Of a DNA stretch of 34,381 nucleotides, positions 28,972 to 34,381 are shown piece after piece. Origin of the DNA: Nitrososphaerota archaeon (GTDB lineage Archaea > Thermoproteota > Bathyarchaeia > Bathyarchaeales > Bathycorpusculaceae); contig JAIRQQ010000132.1 of the NCBI GenBank assembly GCA_031256395.1, positions 1-34,381 of the forward strand, read 5' to 3'. The first letter of the stretch is position 1. The number at the start of each line of letters is the position of its first letter. The position numbers and the translations under genes are program-made. Below the pieces are notes generated by a model. It was not told the origin of the DNA, ran no database searches, and was given only the letters and a program-made list of their open reading frames with translations.

Positions 28972-29835
28972 ATGAAACAGCTAGTTAGTGTGTTCATGTG
29001 TGCTCTGTTAGTTGGTGGATTGTTTTTTGCAGGTATGACTTGTATGGGTGCGGTGCAGGCTGAGTCTACAATAACCAAGTTGCCCGTCCCAAAATTGGTG
29101 TCTGTCACCTATGAAGATCGCTCGCACTATGTATCTGGCAGTACATCCATAGATTCCTTTACAGGTAACACAGTAGAGACTCCTGGATACTATGTAGATG
29201 ACCGAACACTGACCATGGTAATTGACAAAAAAAACATTGACATGGAGGGGCCTAGTTATTTTTATTATGTAATTCGCATGAAAGGATCCTACTCAAATGA
29301 CTGGGCTGATGGGGGAGTCTGGATTACACCACGTTCTACTTCGACTGCGCCTAATTCTCAGTTAGTAACTTTGGTGTTTACCTCACGAGGTTCCTCCTAT
29401 TATGCTCAACCCGACACAACCGACCTTTATTGCGGGGATGGGAACTTACGGCTTCCTTTGACCGGTCAAGCTGATTTCCAAGTACAAATAATAGAGCGGC
29501 AAAATGTCTATCACCAAACAGACATTGGTTGGTTCTCGATGTGGATAGAAACTTTGGTTGCTGAGAGCGATTGGAGCAACATAAAAACAATCACTATGGG
29601 GCAATATGAACGCAATGAAGCGCCAAACCAACCAAACTCTATATCAAATCAAGCCTCAACCAATCAAACAGGGATTGCATCGGGGGTAAGTCTAGCAGGA
29701 CTTAGCTTATTTGAACTTAGTTTAGGGGTTGTTTTGTGTGCTATAATAGCGGTGTTGGCTATTGCGCTTATACGTGAAAGAAAAACAAAAAACAAACCTG
29801 ATAATAGCTCAATACAAAATATGGCGGTATCATAA
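28972..29835 (+). CDS. Secreted, C-terminally membrane-anchored surface protein (paralogue 2)
   Basis: About 287 residues. The signal peptide MKQLVSVFMCALLVGGLFF aligns with that of paralogue 1, with a likely cleavage after GAVQA. A beta-rich ectodomain is followed by an Asn/Gln/Ser/Thr linker (about 215-240), an anchor helix beginning AGLSLFELSLGVVL and a basic tail. The start is ATG 28972 or 28969, because GGGGGT lies 3-5 bases upstream; the longer frame from 28951 adds MSMWGY ahead of a complete signal peptide. Ectodomain identity to the paralogue is low while signal, anchor and promoter are conserved, suggesting diversifying surface proteins under common control. Confidence 0.75.
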   Translation: MKQLVSVFMCALLVGGLFFAGMTCMGAVQAESTITKLPVPKLVSVTYEDRSHYVSGSTSIDSFTGNTVETPGYYVDDRTLTMVIDKKNIDMEGPSYFYYVIRMKGSYSNDWADGGVWITPRSTSTAPNSQLVTLVFTSRGSSYYAQPDTTDLYCGDGNLRLPLTGQADFQVQIIERQNVYHQTDIGWFSMWIETLVAESDWSNIKTITMGQYERNEAPNQPNSISNQASTNQTGIASGVSLAGLSLFELSLGVVLCAIIAVLAIALIRERKTKNKPDNSSIQNMAVS

Positions 29836-30038
29836 AAACCAAAATTTTAGCTTATGACGCCTGAACCAAATTTTTTATAATTAACTGTTAAAATAATACT
29901 TGATAGCCCCATGGACCATAGTATGAAAAATGCTGGCACCTCTAAAATATTCTCAAGCGTTTGAAACAAAAAGTTAAATGAAAACGCGGCTAGTTTCATC
30001 TAGAGAATATTTCTCCATTTGATTTTTGATGTGAGATT
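29836..30038. other. Intergenic region before the radical SAM gene
   Basis: About 200 AT-rich bases. TTTTTTATAATTAAC near 29869-29883 could be a promoter or a terminator T-tract. No gene is seen. Confidence 0.3.
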
Positions 30039-31067
30039 TTGAATGCCCATACCTTAACTGTGAATCTGGCCAGATTTATAAAAAACAGAGAACTCAGATT
30101 TGCTGTTATCCATGTGACAACTCGATGCAACGCTAAATGTGTGGATCGATGCAACATTTGGAATTCTTTACCAGTTGATATGAGCTACCGTGATGTCTGC
30201 TTAGCCATAGATGTGCTGGAGAAAAACAATTTTTCAGTTGTTTATTTTACGGGTGGTGAAACTGGTTTATATCCACATCTAGTTGACGCAATACAATATG
30301 CTAAAAACAAAGGCTTTGTTACCTCAATAACAACTAACGGCAGTATACCCAAAGACACCTTGACTCAGTTGAGTAAAAACCTCGATGTTCTCTCGGTCTC
30401 GGTTGATCTCTACAATGAGAAAACCTGGGATAGCTTGAAGCATTTGCCTGGTATAGCTAAGCGGGCAAAAGAAACCATTAGAACCGCAAAAGCCCTTGGG
30501 ATTAGCCTCTATGCTGTTACGTTTCTCAATCCCGCTTGGACGCCTCAAGAAGTCAAGAAAGTTGTCCACTATGTTAACCATGATTTAGATATCCCGTTTG
30601 CTTTTTCCTATCCTTTTATTTCAACCAATAACAGCACCTATGTGGTTGGTGGTAATCTCTCCGAATCCGTTGATGGTTATCTTACAAACATCAAACCTCT
30701 AGTTTCAAAAATCCTAGAGCTTAAAACAACTGGGTCACGAGTTGCTACAACAACTTGTTATCTAAAAGAAGTCCTTCGAGCATATGATGGTGTGCCTTTA
30801 AAGTATCCTTGTAGGGCAGGTCGAACCATACTGACCATAGATTGCTGTCTTAATGTTTTTCCTTGCTATAAACGTGATAAACTCTTCAGCTTAAAAGACT
30901 ATGCAAACTTGGATCTGCAACCCGTTGACAGCTCTATGTGTGACAATAAAACTTGTATGATAAACTGCTTCAAAGAGGCTTCTGAAAATTCACGTGAACT
31001 ATATCTTGGGGGTTTGATTGAAGAGTTTTTCTCTAATCCTAAATTTTATTTGGGTATTCTTAGATAA
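30039..31067 (+). CDS. Radical SAM/SPASM-like protein with CX3CX3C motif
   Basis: 342 residues. A radical SAM barrel is supported by VIHVTTRCNAKC at the first strand, FTGGETGLYPH (SAM-binding GGE) at 70-80 and SITTNGSIP. The cluster cysteines are C30, C34 and C38, that is CX3CX3C: one residue more than the canonical CX3CX2C, although the trailing NIW matches the usual aromatic position. A cysteine-rich C-terminus (C258, C269, C270, C276, C301, C306, C310) resembles a SPASM/twitch auxiliary-cluster domain. The start is TTG 30039. No peptide substrate or partner gene is adjacent, so the function is unknown. Confidence 0.8.
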   Translation: MNAHTLTVNLARFIKNRELRFAVIHVTTRCNAKCVDRCNIWNSLPVDMSYRDVCLAIDVLEKNNFSVVYFTGGETGLYPHLVDAIQYAKNKGFVTSITTNGSIPKDTLTQLSKNLDVLSVSVDLYNEKTWDSLKHLPGIAKRAKETIRTAKALGISLYAVTFLNPAWTPQEVKKVVHYVNHDLDIPFAFSYPFISTNNSTYVVGGNLSESVDGYLTNIKPLVSKILELKTTGSRVATTTCYLKEVLRAYDGVPLKYPCRAGRTILTIDCCLNVFPCYKRDKLFSLKDYANLDLQPVDSSMCDNKTCMINCFKEASENSRELYLGGLIEEFFSNPKFYLGILR

Positions 31068-31650
31068 CTGGCATGTTACAGTCAGCTGTCCAATAACTAT
31101 GATTTTGTTTTTGGGTGTTTGTGGGTTGGTTGTAGTTGGTGTTTGTTTGTTTTTAGCCATTAAGGGAAATGTTGTTTGTGGGACAGTATAGGGTTGTTTC
31201 GTTTACAAGGTTTGTTTCTATGGTTGTTTCTTTACATATCATTCTGGGGCTGTGGACATTGTTGTCTAGAAATTCTGCTTGTGCTGTATAGTTGTCGACG
31301 GTGTGTCCTGATTTGAGTTTTGCTTGACCTTTAAAGGTGTATGGGACTTTGAGTTTGGTGTCTGTTATGATCATTTTAGCGTGTACTTCGGTGTGTGGTT
31401 TTACGGGTACTTTGACTGCATCTTTTAGGCGTAGGTTTTCGGTGAATGTGATGTCTTCCATGTAGTCGTAGTGTCCTGTGATGTCTATGCGTCCGTCATC
31501 GAGGGTTTTGGGGATGCCGGTTTTGTAGGTTGATGTGAATGCGGTTTTTACGTTATCTTTTCTGGTCCATCGGTGTGCGGTTGTTAGGGTTTTGTCGTAT
31601 TCTATGAAGTATTCTATGGTGTTGTCGGTGTCGTTTTTTAGTATGCGTTC

Positions 31651-31677
31651 TAGTGGTCTGACATAATTAAATATTAG
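31651..31677 (+). repeat. Left terminal inverted repeat of the IS630 element
   Basis: Includes the flanking TA, then CTGACA-N-AATTAAAT-N-TTAG as the shared core. It matches the complement of 32835-32861 at 22 of 27 positions. Confidence 0.85.
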
Positions 31678-31718
31678 TTATGTAATTAACCTTGATGTAG
31701 CATCGGAGAGGTTAATTG

Positions 31719-32845
31719 ATGAAAACAAAATATGTTGTTGCGCTGACAGAAAGTGAGCGTGAATTTGTACAAAAGATTGTTAACGACAAAACTACATCCC
31801 CAACATTTAAAAAACGAGCCCAAATACTGCTTGCTCTAGATACAAACGCAGGCAAACCACAAACACAAATAACAATCGCACAACGCATAGGCGTCACCCC
31901 GCCAACAATATACAACACCCTAAAACAACACCACACACAAGGACTACAAACCACCCTACAATTTAAAACACCCAAAGAACCAAATAAAAAACCAATTGTC
32001 ACAGGAGAAATAGAAGCCCACATAATCGCCACTGCATGCGGCAAACCACCAGAAGGATACGCCAGATGGACCGTTAGAAGTCTCACAAACAAAATAACTC
32101 TAGAAATTGAACTCAATATGAGCAGAGAAACAATTCGTCGTACTTTAAAAAAACTAAACTTAAACCTCACCTAAAGAAACAATGGGTCATTCCTGAGAAG
32201 CAGAGTGGCGAATTTGTTGCAAAAATGGAAGATGTTTTAGAGGTTTATGCACGTCCACCTGAAGAGAACATTGTACTTGTTTGCATGGACGAACAACCAG
32301 TGCAGCTGACCGAAGGTCGTTATGAAGCTATTGAAATGAAGCCTGGGAGGCCTAAAAAGGAGGATTTTCAATATATACGAAATGGAACCTGTTCGATTTT
32401 TATGTTTACTGCTCCGCATTTGGGTTGGTGACATGTTGATGCGCAAGAACATCGTACAAAGGTTGATTGGGCTCATCAGATCGATTATTTGGTAAATGTT
32501 GTTTTTTCTGATAAGCAGAAGATCCTGCTTGTGTTGGATAATCTTAATATTCATACGTTGGGTGCGCTTTATGAGGCTTTTGATCCTGTGAAGGCGCGTT
32601 CTATTGCTGAGCGGCTTGAGCTTCATTTTACTCCTAGGCATGGTAGTTGGCTTAATATTGCGGAGATAGAGTTGGCTGCTTTGTCTGTGCAGTGTTTGGG
32701 TAGGCGTGTTGGTGATTTGGGGGTTTTGCGTGGTGAGCTTTCTTTGTGGGAGAGTTCGCGTAATGCTGTCTCTAAAACTGTTAATTGGCATTTTACGACT
32801 GAGAATGCTAGAGGAAAACTGAGGTTTTTGTATCCTAAAATTTAA
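31719..32845 (+). pseudogene. IS630-family transposase, frameshifted and with a nonsense codon
   Basis: The N-terminal part (31719-32174, helix-turn-helix region with ITIAQRIGVTPPTIYNTLKQ) and the catalytic part lie in different frames. The heptamer T-TTA-AAA at 32144-32150 is positioned for a -1 ribosomal shift, which would continue as KPHLKKQWVIPEKQSG into the second frame. The DDE residues are D at 32288 (VCMDEQPVQL), D at 32537 (LVLDNLNIH) and E near 32663 (SWLNIAEIEL). An in-frame TGA at 32429-32431, in a context reading GW-stop-HV where Arg is usual, destroys the protein. A start at ATG 31719 with GGAG upstream is chosen. Confidence 0.85.
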
Positions 32846-32861
32846 TTGTGTCAGTGTACTA
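32835..32861 (-). repeat. Right terminal inverted repeat of the IS630 element
   Basis: The inverted partner of 31651-31677. The transposase stop codon (32843-32845) lies inside it, as is common for compact insertion sequences. Confidence 0.85.
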
Positions 32862-33401
32862 GTAGGGTGATGTTGGTTCGTTTTATTTTTGCTTGTGATA
32901 GGTGGTATTCTATATTTGTTGTGTTGGTGATTTTTTCTATGGGGCTTGTGTTGCCGCCTGATTCCCAGATTTGTTTGCCGGGTTCAGATGAATTGGGGTA
33001 GATGCATAGGTTTCCGTCATTGTGGAGGTGGAGCCAGTATCTGTCTGCTTTTTTTATTTGGCTGCTTTTTGAGGTCCAGATTTCTTTGCCGCGTTCGGGG
33101 TGATTGGGGTAGATGCATAGTTCTCCATTGTTGTGGAGGTACATGCAGTGGGTGTGTTCTTCTGTTGGTTTGCTTGAGAACCATACTTCTAGTTCGGTTC
33201 CTTTGCCTGCGTAAACAAAGAATCGGCCATTGTCTTGTAGTATGGTTCTATAAACGCCGTTTTCTGATGTTAGCCAGTCTCCGTTGTTGTATATGATGTT
33301 GGTGCCCCTGTTTGTATCTGAGCATAAACGTGGACCTATGTTTTTACCCATGTTAGGTGCGGCCTTTGTAGTAGCACTAACTTGTATCTCATTTAGGAAT
33401 A

Positions 33402-33416
33402 ATATTTATATATTTC
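33402..33416 (-). promoter_or_regulatory. Probable TATA box of the lectin-aerolysin gene
   Basis: On the minus strand this reads AAATATATAAATAT, a very good archaeal TATA element about 55 bases before ATG 33351, allowing a leader of about 30 bases. It suggests the gene was (or still is) transcribed from its own promoter. Confidence 0.5.
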
Positions 33417-33420
33417 TATA

Positions 33421-33741
33421 TTTGACCCTCAACGCTATATACTACAATTATCAATTAACGCGTTAACCTCATAAAAACATGCAGATCAACCAAATAACAA
33501 AACAACCCCCACAACACAAACCCAACACCCAAAACACACAGTTGCAACGTCTAATATGCATCAAATCTGATACGACACCTAAAGTTGGCCTCCCCAGAAA
33601 CTGATGCCTATTTCCATTTCTCTGAGGTGCTCAAGTTATCTGTTAATTTTCAACAATCTGTTTGCCACGCTTCTTAGTGCGTTAGTATGTAACTATGCAT
33701 TTAAGTGTCATCTGCATCCCCTTTATAAGCAGTGAATCGCC
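33421..33741. other. Intergenic region between the lectin gene and methionine aminopeptidase
   Basis: About 320 bases without a gene. 33475-33540 is strikingly A/C-only on this strand (repeated ACAAAAC and CCCAACA-like runs). The aminopeptidase promoter must lie near 33690-33720 (TATGCATTTAAG). CTTTATAAGC at 33721 is too close to the start codon to act as its TATA box. Confidence 0.35.
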
Positions 33742-34381
33742 ATGCCCTACGATAAAGAAGAACTTGAAAAATTCCGCCTATCCGGACGCATTCTAAGGGA
33801 AACACGCGAAGAAATGAGAGGACAAATAAAAGAAAACCTCTCCATCCTTGAAGTCTGTGAAAAAACCGAGGCACTTATCCGTAACAAAGGCGGTAAACCC
33901 GCTTTTCCAGTTAACGTGAGCATAAATGAGGTTGCAGCACACTACACTGCCCCACCCGGAGAAACAGCCACCATTCCCGAGGGCTCAACTGTCAAAGTCG
34001 ATATCGGCGTGCAGATTGATGGCTATGTAACTGACACAGCTTTTACAGTCGCATTTAACCCTGAGGGCCGAAGCATGGTCGCTACTGCAGAACTTGCACT
34101 AAAAACAATCGTAGACAATATCCATGGGGGTATGGAGCTGAGCAAAATCGGCAGTTTAGCCGAGACCACCATTAAAAACCGAGGATTTAAACCCATCAGC
34201 AACCTAACCGGTCATAGTGTCGGCAGATACCTCATCCATGCTGGGACCTCCATTCCCAGTGTATCTGGCTACAATCCCCAAAAGGTTCACACAGGCGAGG
34301 TTTATGCGGTTGAACCTTTCGTAACTTTGCCAGATGCCATTGCTAGGGTGGATGATTATCCTCAGTATACGATCTACCGTT
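33742..34381 (+). CDS. map: Methionine aminopeptidase, type II (partial, runs off the window)
   Basis: Removes the initiator methionine from nascent proteins. 213 codons are present. Metal and active-site residues are H67 (NEVAAHYTAP), D87 (VKVDIGVQIDG), D98 (VTDTAFTV), H158 (LTGHSVGRYLIHAG) and E191 (AVEPFV); the last glutamate lies beyond the window. FPVNVSINEVAAHY and the helical insert after the second aspartate identify the archaeal type II enzyme of about 295 residues. The start ATG 33742 lacks an SD and may be nearly leaderless. Confidence 0.93.
   Translation, partial: MPYDKEELEKFRLSGRILRETREEMRGQIKENLSILEVCEKTEALIRNKGGKPAFPVNVSINEVAAHYTAPPGETATIPEGSTVKVDIGVQIDGYVTDTAFTVAFNPEGRSMVATAELALKTIVDNIHGGMELSKIGSLAETTIKNRGFKPISNLTGHSVGRYLIHAGTSIPSVSGYNPQKVHTGEVYAVEPFVTLPDAIARVDDYPQYTIYR

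Larger units (their letters stand above)
31651..32861 (+). mobile_element. IS630-family insertion sequence, degenerate
   Basis: About 1.2 kb bounded by TA dinucleotides at 31651-31652 and 32860-32861, the target duplication expected for IS630/Tc1-mariner elements. The ends form imperfect inverted repeats of 27 bases including the TA (22 matches). The element carries one broken transposase gene, and nothing else. Its insertion splits the lectin-aerolysin gene, which is read from the other strand. Confidence 0.88.
31153..33351 (-). pseudogene. B-lectin plus aerolysin-like pore-forming protein gene, interrupted by an IS630-family element
   Basis: Two halves of one gene lie on either side of the insertion. 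The 5' half (33351-32862) encodes a bulb-type (B-lectin) domain with three repeats of the type LQDNGRFFVY, LHNNGELCIY and LHNDGNLCIY, then a linker. The 3' half (31650-31153) encodes an aerolysin/ETX-MTX2-like beta-pore module: NDTDNTIEYF, TSTYKTGIP, then VKVPVKPHTEVHAKM. Removing the element and one TA joins codons CTA and GAA in frame (ITLL-ERIL), giving 329 residues. No signal peptide is evident. As it stands, translation stops two codons into the element, leaving a 166-residue lectin product. The aerolysin assignment is by pattern recognition. Confidence 0.75.

Noticed and set aside
32429..32431. TGA in the transposase as selenocysteine or other recoding
   Set aside because: The position fits an Arg codon mutated from CGA; no Cys/Sec role is expected there and the gene is already in a degenerate element.
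33284..33466. 60-codon plus-strand frame upstream of the lectin gene
   Set aside because: It overlaps the lectin gene start and its TATA element on the opposite strand, with no SD site or family features.
33721..33730. CTTTATAAGC as TATA box of methionine aminopeptidase
   Set aside because: It is only about 12 bases before the start codon, so transcription would begin inside the gene.

Overview
This window looks like a chromosomal segment of an archaeon of moderate G+C content. The markers are archaeal: a NOP5 plus fibrillarin box C/D sRNP gene pair, a type II (archaeal/eukaryal) methionine aminopeptidase, NikR, the AhbABCD siroheme-to-heme pathway, TATA-box promoters and Shine-Dalgarno (SD) sites of the GGTGA/GGAGG type. 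The fused alpha-gamma subunit of a 2-oxoacid:ferredoxin oxidoreductase and the overall gene repertoire suggest the TACK side of the archaea, perhaps Bathyarchaeia. That placement is inference from gene content; no rRNA is present.

Layout. At 1-2.6 kb lies a 2-oxoacid:ferredoxin oxidoreductase (minus strand) whose beta subunit ends early and lacks expected cluster ligands. At 2.9-6.0 kb a PadR-type regulator is divergent from an ABC-2 exporter operon that ends in a previously uncalled 49-residue four-cysteine miniprotein. At 6.2-8.1 kb are a flippase-like membrane protein and a DsrE-TusA sulfur-relay pair. At 8.1-14.2 kb are a membrane M48 protease, a stand-alone receiver protein, quinolinate synthase (NadA), the nickel regulator NikR, a TrkH potassium channel subunit and a GNAT acetyltransferase. 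At 14.5-17.0 kb are NOP5, with an unusually long repeated RG-rich tail, and fibrillarin overlapping it. They are followed by tRNA-Ser(GCU) and an 890-base intergenic region with AACCCGACA repeats and a possible TATA-driven structured RNA.

The 19-23.1 kb section is an Lrp/AsnC regulator and an ahbABCD operon, which together would convert siroheme to heme b. Then come a fused N-carbamoylputrescine amidase/agmatine deiminase (agmatine to putrescine in one polypeptide), an NrdD-like protein with an N-terminal helix-turn-helix and ATP cone but no glycyl-radical site, and pyrB. This block is bracketed by two divergent copies of a secreted, membrane-anchored protein family. Their upstream regions carry the same operator-like palindrome TGAACA-N3-TGTTCA and the same core promoter.

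At 30-33.4 kb are a radical SAM/SPASM-like protein with a CX3CX3C cluster motif and a degenerate IS630-family element. The element sits inside a gene for a B-lectin plus aerolysin-like beta-pore-forming protein. Removing the element and one TA restores a continuous 329-codon frame. The window ends inside a methionine aminopeptidase gene.

The strongest candidates for new biology are the archaeal lectin-aerolysin gene broken by the insertion sequence, the radical-dead HTH/ATP-cone/NrdD-like protein, the paired surface-protein genes with a shared regulatory module, and the structured-RNA candidate downstream of tRNA-Ser.
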